Shown in pieces: positions 9,820-23,837 of a stretch of DNA of 64,000 bases (position 1 is its first letter; each line of letters starts with the position of its first letter). The DNA is from Channa striata (Eukaryota; Chordata; Actinopteri; Anabantiformes; Channidae): NCBI GenBank assembly GCA_033026295.1, contig CM065174.1, positions 28,598,220 to 28,662,219 of the forward strand, given 5' to 3'. The position numbers and the translations under genes are program-made. A model generated the notes under the pieces. It saw only the letters and a program-made list of their open reading frames with translations, searched no databases and was not told the origin of the DNA.

Positions 9820-10949
9820 TTACTCCTGTCTACTTTCCTCAGTCCTTTCTACATCCCACTTCATTTCAGTCAACCTCTTCCTCTGGATGCAGTCCTGTAC
9901 TTCCTCATTCCAACACCAAGTGTCTTTATCTTCTTTCCTCTTTCCACGTGACACACCCAGCACCTTCCTACCTGTTTCCCTGATTACCTCTGCTTTAGTT
10001 TCCCAGTCATCTGGAAGCTCTTCCTGACCACCCAAAGCCTGTCTCAACTTCTGCCTAAATTCCTCGCAAGCTTCTTCATTCTTTAGCTTCCAGAACTTCG
10101 TCTTCTTTTCTGTCTTTCCTCTCTTCTTCTTCGTGACCACCAGAGTCATCTTACACACCACCACACGGTGCTGTCTGGCTACACTATCTCCTACCACCAC
10201 TTTGCAGTCACTAACCTCTCTCAAATGGCCTCGTCTACATAGAATGTAGTCCACCTGTGTACTCCTACCAACACTCTTGCCTGTCACTCTGTGTTCCTCT
10301 CTCTTTTGGAAGTAAGTGTTGACTACAGCCATTTGCATTCTCTTAGCAAAGTCCACTACCATCTGTCCTTCTGGATTCCTTTCCTTTACACCAAACCTGC
10401 CAATCACCTCCTCATCATTTCTGTTCCCCTCACCAGCAGGCCCATTGCAGTCTGCTCCAACAACTAGCATCTCTCCTCTGGGGATACTCTCTATGACCTC
10501 ATCGAACTCACTCCAGAATGTCTCCTTCTCTTCTAACGCACAGCCAACTTGTGGAGCATACCTACTGAATTTGTTTACCATCACCCCTTCGATTTCTAGC
10601 TTTAGGCTCATCAATCCGTCTGAGACTCTTTTCACCTCTAGAACATTGTTGACAAACTCCCCTTCAGGATCACTCCTACCTTGTTTCTCTTCCTATCCAC
10701 ACCATGGTAGAACAGTTTGTATCCTCCTCCAATACTATGTGCTTTGCTGCCCTTCCACCTCGTCTCCTGCACACACAGTACATCTACCTTCTTTCTCTCC
10801 ATCCTGTCTGCCAGCTCTCTACCTTTCCCTGTCATTGTCCCAAAGTTAAGAGTCCCTTCTCTCAGATCTAAGCTCCTGCCTTTCCTCTTCTCTCTCTGTC
10901 CATGAACCCTTCTGCTTCCTTTCCTGTGCCATGGATACGTACTGGTCAT
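9820..10949 (-). mobile_element. RTE-clade LINE endonuclease fragment, units 2/3
   Basis: Open for 271 codons from 10635 to 9820, covering the C-terminal half of the endonuclease and the linker. It is separated from the N-terminal 103 codons (10949-10638) by the four-C frameshift. Confidence 0.9.
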
Positions 10950-11784
10950 TTTTCAATGCTGTTCTGGATTATCCAGTCTCTGAGAATGTGAAGAGTGCCA
11001 CATTTGTTCCCCATTGGGTTGATGTTGTTGATCCAAAGATCCTTCCTTCAAGGGGTCTGGGTCTATGAGGGAGTATTTCATTACACAGGGTTCCGTATGA
11101 CTTTAGTATCTGCCCTTGGAAAGCAGAGTTGGTCTGGGGTACCTCTGAGATCTTTGTTTTTGTCCTTTTGAAGTAGGTTTGTCTTAGGTGGTATTGCCAA
11201 GGATGGGAGGTCTTCCTCTGGAAATACTAATGGATAGTGGAACTGTGTCTTTTTGGTGTTCGTTTGACTTGTCATTGTCATTTGTGGTAAATGTGGCCAA
11301 TTTACCTTTAGCCTTGTCCTGTTGACCTTAAGCTATACAACCTACTAGTGCTTGTGTCTTTTCAAATATTTCATTCATGTTTTAATGGATAAGGAACAAA
11401 TAGAAATCTGTGTAAGCAATACATCACATCGGAGAAACTCTGCTACTAACACAGCTCTCGTTCACGCTTGCTTAATAACTCAAATTACTATGCTACCAGA
11501 TGACATAAAACTGGCCAATAATAAAGAAAAAGAAAAGAGTATAAATTAACTTACAGACGATGCCTTCCGAGGGCTCCAAATTAAAGGATGGCAGTGGATT
11601 GCAACTCCTCTCTAACTTGAGCTGTGCTTCTCAGACATATGGAGTTGCTACTACCTACTTCCTGGTTTCTTGTGTCAGATGTCTTTAAAGTGCAGTATCG
11701 TAATTTCTCCACAGGGGATACTCACATGCTAAACAATGTACCGTAAAACAGAACAATCACGTTTGGTTCTTCTGGCCTTGTCTG

Positions 11785-13318
11785 CATAACTAACTAAGTG
11801 CAGAAGATTTTGGTTTTGATATGGGCTACATAGACAATTGGAAACGTTTTTGGGAAAACCTAGGCTGATTAGGAGAGATGCCATCCATCCTACTTTTGAT
11901 GGTGCCTCTGTCTTATCAAAAATATGGCTGATTTTATTAGACAACCAAAAGATTGACAGTCCAGAGTTGAGCCTAGGACGCAGAGATCCAGTCCTCTTAC
12001 TGAATAAAAACTAAAACAATTAAATGTGGATTATTAAATATCAGATCACGCTCATCTAAATATCTGTTAGTAAATGACTTGATAAGCGATCATCAATTTG
12101 ATTTATTTTGTGTCACTTACACTTGGTAGCAGAAGGAAGAATATGTCAGTTTAAATGAGTCGACCCCAAGTCATATTAACTATCAGGTTCCTAGAAGCTC
12201 AGGCTGAGGTGGAGGAGTAGCAGCAATCTATCACTCAAGCTTAGCAATAAACCCTAGACCTAAACATAGTTATAACTCATTTGAGAGTCTTACTCTGAGC
12301 CTTTCACACCCAATTTGGAAAACTCAAAATCCACTTCCATTTGTTATTGTGCACCATTCTCCAGTCCCTTAATCTGAATTCTCTGATTTTCTAGCTGACT
12401 TAGTGCTTAGTGCACATAAAGTCGTCATAGTGGGCGATTTTAACATTCATGTAGATGCTGACAGTAACTCCCTCAACACGGCATTTACTTCATTATTAGA
12501 TTCATTTGGTTTCTCTCAAAATGTAAAAGAACCCACTCATTGTTTTAGTCACACCCTAGGAATTGAAATTGATAAACTAACCGTATTTCCTCATAATTCT
12601 GTTCTCTGACCATTTTCTGAAAACATTTGAATTTAATTTAATGGACTACACAGCAGCTAGAAAAAGGTTTTGCTTCAGTAGGTGTTTATCTGAAAACACT
12701 GTGAACAAATTTAAGGAAATGATCCTTCGTCATTTACTTCAACATGTACCGATATAACTGAGAGTAGCCTCATTAACTGTACTCCTGTACAAGTTGATTA
12801 CCTGACTGATAATCATGCACCATCTTTACGTTCCATACTTGATAGTGTTGCCCCTCTAAAAAGAAGGCAGTAATTCTGAACAGGCGATCTCCATGGTATA
12901 GCTCGCAAACCCGCAATTTAAAGCAGGCGCACAAAAACTAGAAAAGAAATGGCATTCCACTCACTCACAAGAATCACACTTAGCCTGGAAAAAAAGAGTT
13001 TATACTTATACAAATTAGCACTCCGTAAAGCCAGAACAACATATTATTCATCCCTAATAGAGGAAAACAAGAACAACCCCGGTTTCTTTTCAGCACTGTA
13101 GCCAGGCTGACTAAGAGCCATAGTTCAGTTGAAACTAGTATTCCCTCAACGCTATGCAGCAATGACTTCGTGACCTTCTTCACAAACAAAATCGTAGCTA
13201 TTAGAAAATCATAGAATCATCAGTAAGGTTTCAGTCCCTTTTAGACTGCTTGGTGCCCATAGACCTTGCTGAGTTAACTTCAACTATTATGGCATCTAAA
13301 CCAACAACGTGTCTGTTA
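11785..13318 (+). mobile_element. L2-like LINE fragment, unit 3
   Basis: The GDFN part is open (12403-12609) thanks to TAACTCCCTC, then broken by a two-base loss at GTTCTCTGACC. Confidence 0.85.
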
Positions 13319-13542
13319 CAAAGATGGCAGCTAGGCCACCGCTCTCTAACCTATGGCTAAAAACAGTACTGTAAATTTGACACTGGGGTAGGATCTTTGG
13401 TGAGTGAAGCCAACTTGTTCAAGAGTTGGGGAAAAGTGTCCTGCAGAGGCAGATGTCAGCATGGGGGAGAGGGAGCCGTGGCATTAGAGCCGCACCCTAG
13501 CGGGAGTTCAACCAGCGACCTGACCCAACGTGCGCTCCGGTA

Positions 13543-13616
13543 GTCTCTGTGGCGCAATCGGTTAGCGCATTCGGCTGTTAACTGAAAGGTTGGTGGTTCG
13601 AGCCCACCCAGGGACG
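13543..13616 (+). tRNA. tRNA-Asn (GTT), unit 3
   Basis: Same sequence as the unit 1 gene. T4 terminator 20 nt downstream. Confidence 0.97.
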
Positions 13617-13817
13617 ACATGACCCTTAGGATCTGTTTTAGGATCGTTACAGATGTGAAGCAAGAGCCATCAGCCCACGTGGAGCTGAGGAGCTGATGAG
13701 ACCAGGGCCTGTGACCTCCATCCTTCTTAACTTTCTCCTAACCTGATCCACAGTGAGGCAGAGCGGGGTGTGTGGTGACTGGTCTGGAGCTGGACAGAAT
13801 GAGCAGGAATACAGAGG

Positions 13818-14258
13818 GTCATCACTGACTTTGTAGACTGGTGAGAGAACAACCACTTGGTTCTGAACAGCAGCAAGACAGAGGAGTTGGTACTTGACTT
13901 TAGATGGAACCTCCACCACACACACCGGCGAGCATCCAGGGCTCAGACATTGAGATTGTGAACACGTTTAAATACCTGGGTGTTCACCTAAACAAAAACC
14001 TGGACTGGACTTATAATACAGATTCCCTATGCTCAAAGGGATAGAGGCACCTCCACCTGCTGAGGAGACTGAGGGTCCTTTGGTGTATGCAGAGAGCTGT
14101 TATGGACATTTTATGACACTGTGGTGGCTCAGCAGTCCTCTACGCTATTGTGTGCTAGGCAGGGGAAGTATGGACAGAGACAGGAGGAAACTTAACAAGC
14201 TGCTAAAGAGAGCCGGCTCTGTCCTGGGCTGCAGACTGGAATACATCGAATACATCCC
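13818..14258 (+). mobile_element. CR1-group RT C-terminal fragment, unit 3
   Basis: One C is lost at GGAACCTCC near 13910 and one G at ATCCCGATGA just past the listed end. Confidence 0.75.
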
Positions 14259-14325
14259 GATGACGCCTCAGGCTTTAACAAGAAAGCCTTCAATATCTCC
14301 TCTCTCAAGCTCCAAGACCCTTCAT

Positions 14326-14398
14326 GGGGAATTAGCTCAAATGGTAGAGCGCTTGCTTAGCATGCAAGAAGTAGTGGGATCGATGCCCACATTCTCCA
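14326..14398 (+). tRNA. tRNA-Ala (AGC), unit 3
   Basis: Full-length copy with A16 in the D loop (CTCAAATGG), the commoner variant in this array. Confidence 0.97.
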
Positions 14399-14896
14399 CA
14401 GGGTTGTTTAGTTCACGATCCTTGTGTCCAAAGGATTGGATAACTCTTTGGGCATCCTTTGACATAGCATGACGATAGGTGTGTTTCCAGGATAGTAATC
14501 CACTTGAATTCTGTTTTCTTTGATTAGTGGCATTTTGGACAAATGTGAGTCTCCTATGATAAGGATTGGTCCTTAGGGTTTTAGGGTCCACTTCTGAGTT
14601 TTGTTTCCGTTGTGTTCATGTCTGGTATATTTAGGATGGTTTTCAGCTTCCCAAATTAGGGCAATGAGCTCATCCAGACCTTTATTGGATGGCCTGGAGG
14701 ATGTCTTTTAGAGGGATGGTGAAGGGTGAAAAACAGGGCTTATTTGATTGTTAGATAGTTTGCTTGAGCTACCTGGTGGAATGTTTTTTGCTGTTTGGGA
14801 CCCATGCATTGTTTCTGCTGTCCAAGAATCTTTCTTGGGTGGTGTGATTTTTGAGGGACTGGTGTCGGAGCCCTTGGTTCTGTGTGGCGTGTTCAC
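14399..14896 (-). mobile_element. SGNH-like ORF1 fragment, unit 3
   Basis: VIQSFG form (GGATTGGATAACT) of the third block. Confidence 0.65.
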
Positions 14897-14962
14897 TTAG
14901 GGTTAGGGGCTGGTCTTGTTGCTGGTCATGTGTGGCCTCTTCACACTGCGCTGCACTTCCTT

Positions 14963-16092
14963 TTACTCCTGTCTACTTTCCTCAGTCCTTTCTACATCCC
15001 ACTTCATTTCAGTCAACCTCTTCCTCTGGATGCAGTCCTGTACTTCCTCATTCCAACACCAAGTGTCTTTATCTTCTTTCCTCTTTCCACGTGACACACC
15101 CAGCACCTTCCTACCTGTTTCCCTGATTACCTCTGCTTTAGTTTCCCAGTCATCTGGAAGCTCTTCCTGACCACCCAAAGCCTGTCTCAACTTCTGCCTA
15201 AATTCCTCGCAAGCTTCTTCATTCTTTAGCTTCCAGAACTTCGTCTTCTTTTCTGTCTTTCCTCTCTTCTTCTTCGTGACCACCAGAGTCATCTTACACA
15301 CCACCACACGGTGCTGTCTGGCTACACTATCTCCTACCACCACTTTGCAGTCACTAACCTCTCTCAAATGGCCTCGTCTACATAGAATGTAGTCCACCTG
15401 TGTACTCCTACCAACACTCTTGCCTGTCACTCTGTGTTCCTCTCTTTTTGGAAGTAAGTGTTGACTACAGCCATTTGCATTCTCTTAGCAAAGTCCACTA
15501 CCATCTGTCCTTCTGGATTCCTTTCCTTTACACCAAACCTGCCAATCACCTCCTCATCATTTCTGTTCCCCTCACCAGCAGGCCCATTGCAGTCTGCTCC
15601 AACAACTAGCATCTCTCCTCTGGGGATACTCTCTATGACCTCATCGAACTCACTCCAGAATGTCTCCTTCTCTTCTAACGCACAGCCAACTTGTGGAGCA
15701 TACCTACTGAATTTGTTTACCATCACCCCTTCGATTTCTAGCTTTAGGCTCATCAATCCGTCTGAGACTCTTTTCACCTCTAGAACATTGTTGACAAACT
15801 CCCCTTCAGGATCACTCCTACCTTGTTTCTCTTCCTATCCACACCATGGTAGAACAGTTTGTATCCTCCTCCAATACTATGTGCTTTGCTGCCCTTCCAC
15901 CTCGTCTCCTGCACACACAGTACATCTACCTTCTTTCTCTCCATCCTGTCTGCCAGCTCTCTACCTTTCCCTGTCATTGTCCCAAAGTTAAGAGTCCCCT
16001 TCTCTCAGATCTAAGCTCCTGCCTTTCCTCTTCTCTCTCTGTCCATGAACCCTTCTGCTTCCTTTCCTGTGCCATGGATACGTACTGGTCAT
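14963..16092 (-). mobile_element. RTE-clade LINE endonuclease fragment, units 3/4
   Basis: Broken into three frames: by the four-C run, by a shortened CTCTTTTTGG run near 15450 and by one extra C near 15996. The linker frame (155 codons) is intact. Confidence 0.9.
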
Positions 16093-16931
16093 TTTTCAAT
16101 GCTGTTCTGGATTATCCAGTCTCTGAGAATGTGAAGAGTGCCACATTTGTTCCCCATTGGGTTGATGTTGTTGATCCAAAGATCCTTCCTTCAAGGGGTC
16201 TGGGTCTATGAGGGAGTATTTCATTACACAGGGGTTCCGTATGACTTTAGTATCTGCCCTTGGAAAGCAGAGTTGGTCTGGGGTACCTCTGAGATCTTTG
16301 TTTTTGTCCTTTTGAAGTAGGTTTGTCTTAGGTGGTATTGCCAAGGATGGGAGGTCTTCCTCTGGAAATACTAATGGATAGTGGAACTGTGTCTTTTTGG
16401 TGTTCGTTGACTTGTCATTGTCATTTGTGGTAAATGTGGCCAATTTACCTTTAGCCTTGTCCTGTTGACCTTAAGCTATACAACCTACTAGTGCTTTTGC
16501 TGTGTCTTTTCAAATATTTCATTCATGTTTTAATGGATAAGGAACAAATAGAAATCTGTGTAAGCAATACATCACATCGGAGAAACTCTGCTACTAACAC
16601 AGCTCTCGTCACGCTTGCTTAATAACTCAAATTACTATGCTACCAGATGACATAAAACTGGCCAATAATAAAGAAAAAGAAAAGAGTATAAATTAACTTA
16701 CAGACGATGCCTTCCGAGGGCTCCAAATTAAAGGATGGCAGTGGATTGCAACTCCTCTCTAACTTGAGCTGTGCTTCTCAGACATATGGAGTTGCTACTA
16801 CCTACTTCCTGGTTTCTTGTGTCAGATGTCTTTAAAGTGCAGTATCGTAATTTCTCCACAGGGGATACTCACATGCTAAACAATGTACCGTAAAACAGAA
16901 CAATCACGTTTGGTTCTTCTGGCCTTGTCTG

Positions 16932-18467
16932 CATAACTAACTAAGTGCAGAAGATTTTGGTTTTGATATGGGCTACATAGACAATTGGAAACGTTTTTGG
17001 GAAAACCTAGGCTGATTAGGAGAGATGCCATCCATCCTACTTTTGATGGTGCCTCTGTCTTATCAAAAATATGGCTGATTTTATTAGACAACCAAAAGAT
17101 TGACAGTCCAGAGTTGAGCCTAGGACGCAGAGATCCAGTCCTCTTACTGAATAAAAACTAAAACAATTAAATGTGGATTATTAAATATCAGATCACGCTC
17201 ATCTAAATATCTGTTAGTAAATGACTTGATAAGCGATCATCAATTTGATTTATTTTGTGTCACTTACACTTGGTAGCAGAAGGAAGAATATGTCAGTTTA
17301 AATGAGTCGACCCCCCAAGTCATATTAACTATCAGGTTCCTAGAAGCTCAGGCTGAGGTGGAGGAGTAGCAGCAATCTATCACTCAAGCTTAGCAATAAA
17401 CCCTAGACCTAAACATAGTTATAACTCATTTGAGAGTCTTACTCTGAGCCTTTCACACCCAATTTGGAAAACTCAAAATCCACTTCCATTTGTTATTGTG
17501 CACCATTCTCCAGTCCCTTAATCTGAATTCTCTGATTTTCTAGCTGACTTAGTGCTTAGTGCACATAAAGTCGTCATAGTGGGCGATTTTAACATTCATG
17601 TAGATGCTGACAGTAACTCCTCAACACGGCATTTACTTCATTATTAGATTCATTTGGTTTCTCTCAAAATGTAAAAGAACCCACTCATTGTTTTAGTCAC
17701 ACCCTAGGAATTGAAATTGATAAACTAACCGTATTTCCTCATAATTCTGTTCTCTCTGACCATTTTCTGAAAACATTTGAATTTAATTTAATGGACTACA
17801 CAGCAGCTAGAAAAAGGTTTTGCTTCAGTAGGTGTTTATCTGAAAACACTGTGAACAAATTTAAGGAAATGATCCTTCGTCATTTACTTCAACATGTACC
17901 GATATAACTGAGAGTAGCCTCATTAACTGTACTCCTGTACAAGTTGATTACCTGACTGATAATCATGCACCATCTTTACGTTCCATACTTGATAGTGTTG
18001 CCCTCTAAAAAGAAGGCAGTAATTCTGAACAGGCGATCTCCATGGTATAGCTCGCAAAACCCGCAATTTAAAGCAGGCGCACAAAAACTAGAAAAGAAAT
18101 GGCGTTCCACTCACTCACAAGAATCACACTTAGCCTGGAAAAAGAGTTTATACTTATACAAATTAGCACTCCGTAAAGCCAGAACAACATATTATTCATC
18201 CCTAATAGAGGAAAACAAGAACAACCCCGGTTTCTTTTCAGCACTGTAGCCAGGCTGACTAAGAGCCATAGTTCAGTTGAAACTAGTATTCCCTCAACGC
18301 TATGCGGCAATGACTTCGTGACCTTCTTCACAAACAAAATCGTAGCTATTAGAAAAATCATAGAATCATCAGTAAGGTTTCAGTCCCTTTTAGACTGCTT
18401 GGTGCCCATAGACCTTGCTGAGTTAACTTCAACTATTATGGCATCTAAACCAACAACGTGTCTGTTA
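16932..18467 (+). mobile_element. L2-like LINE fragment, unit 4
   Basis: Broken at TAACTCCTC and at ATCCTTCGTC. The linker stays open for 94 codons (17965-18249). Confidence 0.85.
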
Positions 18468-18694
18468 CAAAGATGGCAGCTAGGCCACCGCTCTCTAACC
18501 TATGGCTAAAAACAGTACTGTAAATTTGACACTGGGGTAGGATCTTTGGTGAGTGAAGCCAACTTGTTCAAGACTTGGGGAAAAGTGTCCTGCAGAGGCA
18601 GATGTCAGCATGGGGGGAGAGGGAGCCGTGGCATTAGAGCCGCATTCCCTAGCGGGAGTTCAACCAGCGACCTGACCCAACGTGCGCTCCGGTA

Positions 18695-18768
18695 GTCTCT
18701 GTGGCGCAATCGGTTAGCGCATTCGGCTGTTAACTGAAAGGTTGGTGGTTCGAGCCCACCCAGGGACG
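18695..18768 (+). tRNA. tRNA-Asn (GTT), unit 4
   Basis: Same sequence as the unit 1 gene, with the GTT anticodon and the B box intact. Confidence 0.97.
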
Positions 18769-18972
18769 ACATGACCCTTAGTATCTGTTTTAGGATCGTT
18801 ACAGATGTGAAGCAAGAGCCATCAGCCCACGTGGAGCTGAGGAGAGCTGAGGAGACCAGGGCCTGTGACCTCCATCCTTCATAACTTTCTCCTAACCTCA
18901 TCCACAGTGAGGCAGAGCGGGTGTGACTGGTGACTGGTCTGGAGCTGGACAGAATGAGCAGGAATACAGAGG

Positions 18973-19413
18973 GTCATCACTGACTTTGTAGACTGGTGAG
19001 AGAACAACCACTTGGTTCTGAACAGCAGCAAGACAGAGGAGTTGGTACTTGACTTTAGATGGAACCTCCACCACACACACCGGCGAGCATCCAGGGCTCA
19101 GACATTGAGATTGTGAACACGTTTAAATACCTGGGTGTTCACCTAAACAAAAACCTGGACTGGACTTATAATACAGATTCCCTATGCTCAAAGGGATAGA
19201 GGCACCTCCACCTGCTGAGGAGACTGAGGGTCCTTTGGTGTATGCAGAGAGCTGTTATGGACATTTTATGACACTGTGGTGGCTCAGCAGTCCTCTACGC
19301 TATTGTGTGCTAGGCAGGGGAAGTATGGACAGAGACAGGAGGAAACTTAACAAGCTGCTAAAGAGAGCCGGCTCTGTCCTGGGCTGCAGACTGGAATACA
19401 TCGAATACATCCC
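18973..19413 (+). mobile_element. CR1-group RT C-terminal fragment, unit 4
   Basis: Has the GGAACCTCC deletion of unit 3, but the GACGTC variant at its end. Confidence 0.75.
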
Positions 19414-19481
19414 GGATGACGTCTCAGGCTTTAACAAGAAAGCCTTCAATATCTCCTCTCTCAAGCTCCAAGACCCTTCAT

Positions 19482-19554
19482 GGGGAATTAGCTCAAATGG
19501 TAGAGCGCTTGCTTAGCATGCAAGAAGTAGTGGGATCGATGCCCACATTCTCCA
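19482..19554 (+). tRNA. tRNA-Ala (AGC), unit 4
   Basis: Full-length copy, A16 variant. Only TTGTTT follows within 30 nt. Confidence 0.97.
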
Positions 19555-20052
19555 CAGGGTTGTTTAGTTCACGATCCTTGTGTCCAAAGGATTGGATAAC
19601 TCTTTGGGCATCCTTTGACATAGCATGACGATAGGTGTGTTTCCAGGATAGTAATCCACTTGAATTCTGTTTTCTTTGATTAGTGGCATTTTGGACAAAT
19701 GTGAGTCTCCTATGATAAGGATTGGTCCTTAGGGTTTTAGGGTCCACTTCTGAGTTTTGTTTCCGTTGTGTTCATGTCTGGTATATTTAGGATGGTTTTC
19801 AGCTTCCCAAATTAGGGCAATGAGCTCATCCAGACCTTTATTGGATGGCCTGGAGGATGTCTTTTAGAGGGATGGTGAAGGGTGAAAAACAGGGCTTATT
19901 TGATTGTTAGATAGTTTGCTTGAGCTACCTGGTGGAATGTTTTTTGCTGTTTGGGACCCATGCATTGTTTCTGCTGTCCAAGAATCTTTCTTGGGTGGTG
20001 TGATTTTTGAGGGACTGGTGTCGGAGCCCTTGGTTCTGTGTGGCGTGTTCAC
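19555..20052 (-). mobile_element. SGNH-like ORF1 fragment, unit 4
   Basis: VIQSFG form, as in unit 3. Confidence 0.65.
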
Positions 20053-20118
20053 TTAGGGTTAGGGGCTGGTCTTGTTGCTGGTCATGTGTGGCCTCTTCAC
20101 ACTGCGCTGCACTTCCTT

Positions 20119-21247
20119 TTACTCCTGTCTACTTTCCTCAGTCCTTTCTACATCCCACTTCATTTCAGTCAACCTCTTCCTCTGGATGCAGTCCTGTACT
20201 TCCTCATTCCAACACCAAGTGTCTTTATCTTCTTTCCTCTTTCCACGTGACACACCCAGCACCTTCCTACCTGTTTCCCTGATTACCTCTGCTTTAGTTT
20301 CCCAGTCATCTGGAAGCTCTTCCTGACCACCCAAAGCCTGTCTCAACTTCTGCCTAAATTCCTCGCAAGCTTCTTCATTCTTTAGCTTCCAGAACTTCGT
20401 CTTCTTTTCTGTCTTTCCTCTCTTCTTCTTCGTGACCACCAGAGTCATCTTACACACCACCACACGGTGCTGTCTGGCTACACTATCTCCTACCACCACT
20501 TTGCAGTCACTAACCTCTCTCAAATGGCCTCGTCTACATAGAATGTAGTCCACCTGTGTACTCCTACCAACACTCTTGCCTGTCACTCTGTGTTCCTCTC
20601 TTTTTGGAAGTAAGTGTTGACTACAGCCATTTGCATTCTCTTAGCAAAGTCCACTACCATCTGTCCTTCTGGATTCCTTTCCTTTACACCAAACCTGCCA
20701 ATCACCTCCTCATCATTTCTGTTCCCCTCACCAGCAGGCCCATTGCAGTCTGCTCCAACAACTAGCATCTCTCCTCTGGGGATACTCTCTATGACCTCAT
20801 CGAACTCACTCCAGAATGTCTCCTTCTCTTCTAACGCACAGCCAACTTGTGGAGCATACCTACTGAATTTGTTTACCATCACCCCTTCGATTTCTAGCTT
20901 TAGGCTCATCAATCCGTCTGAGACTCTTTTCACCTCTAGAACATTGTTGACAAACTCCCCTTCAGGATCACTCCTACCTTGTTTCTCTTCCTATCCACAC
21001 CATGGTAGAACAGTTTGTATCCTCCTCCAATACTATGTGCTTTGCTGCCCTTCCACCTCGTCTCCTGCACACACAGTACATCTACCTTCTTTCTCTCCAT
21101 CCTGTCTGCCAGCTCTCTACCTTTCCCTGTCATTGTCCCAAAGTTAAGAGTCCCTTCTCTCAGATCTAAGCTCCTGCCTTTCCTCTTCTCTCTCTGTCCA
21201 TGAACCCTTCTGCTTCCTTTCCTGTGCCATGGATACGTACTGGTCAT
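20119..21247 (-). mobile_element. RTE-clade LINE endonuclease fragment, units 4/5
   Basis: Three open pieces of 103, 116 and 155 codons, split by the four-C run and the TTTTTGG run. Confidence 0.9.
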
Positions 21248-22080
21248 TTTTCAATGCTGTTCTGGATTATCCAGTCTCTGAGAATGTGAAGAGTGCCACA
21301 TTTGTTCCCCATTGGGTTGATGTTGTTGATCCAAAGATCCTTCCTTCAAGGGGTCTGGGTCTATGAGGGAGTATTTCATTACACAGGGTTCCGTATGACT
21401 TTAGTATCTGCCCTTGGAAAGCAGAGTTGGTCTGGGGTACCTCTGAGATCTTTGTTTTTGTCCTTTTGAAGTAGGTTTGTCTTAGGTGGTATTGCCAAGG
21501 ATGGGAGGTCTTCCTCTGGAAATACTAATGGATAGTGGAACTGTGTCTTTTTGGTGTTCGTTGACTTGTCATTGTCATTTGTGGTAAATGTGGCCAATTT
21601 ACCTTTAGCCTTGTCCTGTTGACCTTAAGCTATACAACCTACTAGTGCTTGTGTCTTTTCAAATATTTCATTCATGTTTTAATGGATAAGGAACAAATAG
21701 AAATCTGTGTAAGCAATACATCACATCGGAGAAACTCTGCTACTAACACAGCTCTCGCTCACGCTTGCTTAATAACTCAAATTACTATGCTACCAGATGA
21801 CATAAAACTGGCCAATAATAAAGAAAAAGAAAAGAGTATAAATTAACTTACAGACGATGCCTTCCGAGGGCTCCAAATTAAAGGATGGCAGTGGATTGCA
21901 ACTCCTCTCTAACTTGAGCTGTGCTTCTCAGACATATGGAGTTGCTACTACCTACTTCCTGGTTTCTTGTGTCAGATGTCTTTAAAGTGCAGTATCGTAA
22001 TTTCTCCACAGGGGATACTCACATGCTAAACAATGTACCGTAAACAGAACAATCACGTTTGGTTCTTCTGGCCTTGTCTG

Positions 22081-23614
22081 CATAACTAACTAAGTGCAGA
22101 AGATTTTGGTTTTGATATGGGCTACATAGACAATTGGAAACGTTTTGGGGAAAACCTAGGCTGATTAGGAGAGATGCCATCCATCCTACTTTTGATGGTG
22201 CCTCTGTCTTATCAAAAATATGGCTGATTTTATTAGACAACCAAAAGATTGACAGTCCAGAGTTGAGCCTAGGACGCAGAGATCCAGTCCTCTTACTGAA
22301 TAAAAACTAAAACAATTAAATGTGGATTATTAAATATCAGATCACGCTCATCTAAATATCTGTTAGTAAATGACTTGATAAGCGATCATCAATTTGATTT
22401 ATTTTGTGTCACTTACACTTGGTAGCAGAAGGAAGAATATGTCAGTTTAAATGAGTCGACCCCCAAGTCATATTAACTATCAGGTTCCTAGAAGCTCAGG
22501 CTGAGGTGGAGGAGTAGCAGCAATCTATCACTCAAGCTTAGCAATAAACCCTAGACCTAAACATAGTTATAACTCATTTGAGAGTCTTACTCTGAGCCTT
22601 TCACACCCAATTTGGAAAACTCAAAATCCACTTCCATTTGTTATTGTGCACCATTCTCCAGTCCCTTAATCTGAATTCTCTGATTTTCTAGCTGACTTAG
22701 TGCTTAGTGCACATAAAGTCGTCATAGTGGGCGATTTTAACATTCATGTAGATGCTGACAGTAACTCCCTCAACACGGCATTTACTTCATTATTAGATTC
22801 ATTTGGTTTCTCTCAAAATGTAAAAGAACCCACTCATTGTTTTAGTCACACCCTAGGAATTGAAATTGATAAACTAACCGTATTTCCTCATAATTCTGTT
22901 CTCTCTGACCATTTTCTGAAAACATTTGAATTTAATTTAATGGACTACACAGCAGCTAGAAAAAGGTTTTGCTTCAGTAGGTGTTTATCTGAAAACACTG
23001 TGAACAAATTTAAGGAAATGATCCCTTCGTCATTTACTTCAACATGTACCGATATAACTGAGAGTAGCCTCATTAACTGTACTCCTGTACAAGTTGATTA
23101 CCTGACTGATAATCATGCACCATCTTTACGTTCCATACTTGATAGTGTTGCCCCTAAAAAGAAGGCAGTAATTCTGAACAGGCGATCTCCATGGTATAGC
23201 TCGCAAACCCGCAATTTAAAGCAGGCGTCACAAAAACTAGAAAAGAAATGGCGTTCCACTCACTCACAAGAATCACACTTAGCCTGGAAAAAGAGTTTAT
23301 ACTTATACAAATTAGCACTCCGTAAAGCCAGAACAACATATTATTCATCCCTAATAGAGGAAAACAAGAACAACCCCCGGTTTTTTTTTCAGCACTGTAG
23401 CCAGGCTGACTAAGAGCCATAGTTCAGTTGAAACTAGTATTCCCTCAACGCTATGCGGCAATGACTTGACCTTCTTCACAAACAAAATCGTAGCTATTAG
23501 AAAATCATAGAATCATCAGTAAGGTTTCAGTCCCTTTTAGACTGCTTGGTGCCCATAGACCTTGCTGAGTTAACTTCAACTATTATGGCATCTAAACCAA
23601 CAACGTGTCTGTTA
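22081..23614 (+). mobile_element. L2-like LINE fragment, unit 5
   Basis: Open for 237 codons (22700-23413), from before GDFN through SDHF to the linker, because a three-base shortening (CCCCTAAAAAG) restores phase. It ends at a lengthened T run near 23390. Confidence 0.85.
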
Positions 23615-23837
23615 CAAAGATGGCAGCTAGGCCACCGCTCTCTAACCTATGGCTAAAAACAGTACTGTAAATTTGACACTGGGGTAGGATCTTTGGTGAG
23701 TGAAGCCAACTTGTTCAAGACTTGGGGAAAAGTGTCCTGCAGAGGCAGATGTCAGCATGGGGGAGAGGGAGCCGTGGCATTAGAGCCGTACCCTAGCGGG
23801 AGTTCAACCAGCGACCTGACCCAACGTGCGCCCGGTA

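Larger units (their letters stand above)
5155..10308 (+). repeat. Array unit 2
   Basis: 5154 bp. Flanks of tRNA-Asn are of the GGATCT / CTGATCC type (type A). tRNA-Asn has a private C17T change. With unit 7 it shares AAGGAGCG upstream of tRNA-Asn and GGACAGGATAACT downstream of tRNA-Ala. It holds the longest L2 frame in the window. Confidence 0.95.
10309..15450 (+). repeat. Array unit 3
   Basis: 5142 bp, the shortest of the clean units. It has type A variants just after tRNA-Asn but the AACACG variant further down that unit 2 lacks, so it is mosaic. Confidence 0.95.
15451..20606 (+). repeat. Array unit 4
   Basis: 5156 bp, with type B flanks. It has a private five-base insertion (TTTGC, about 16496-16500) in the segment between the RTE and L2 fragments. 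Confidence 0.95.

Noticed and set aside
19416..19628. + strand frame with LAQMVERLLSMQEVVGSMP
   Set aside because: This is the sense translation of tRNA-Ala and its flank, not a protein gene.
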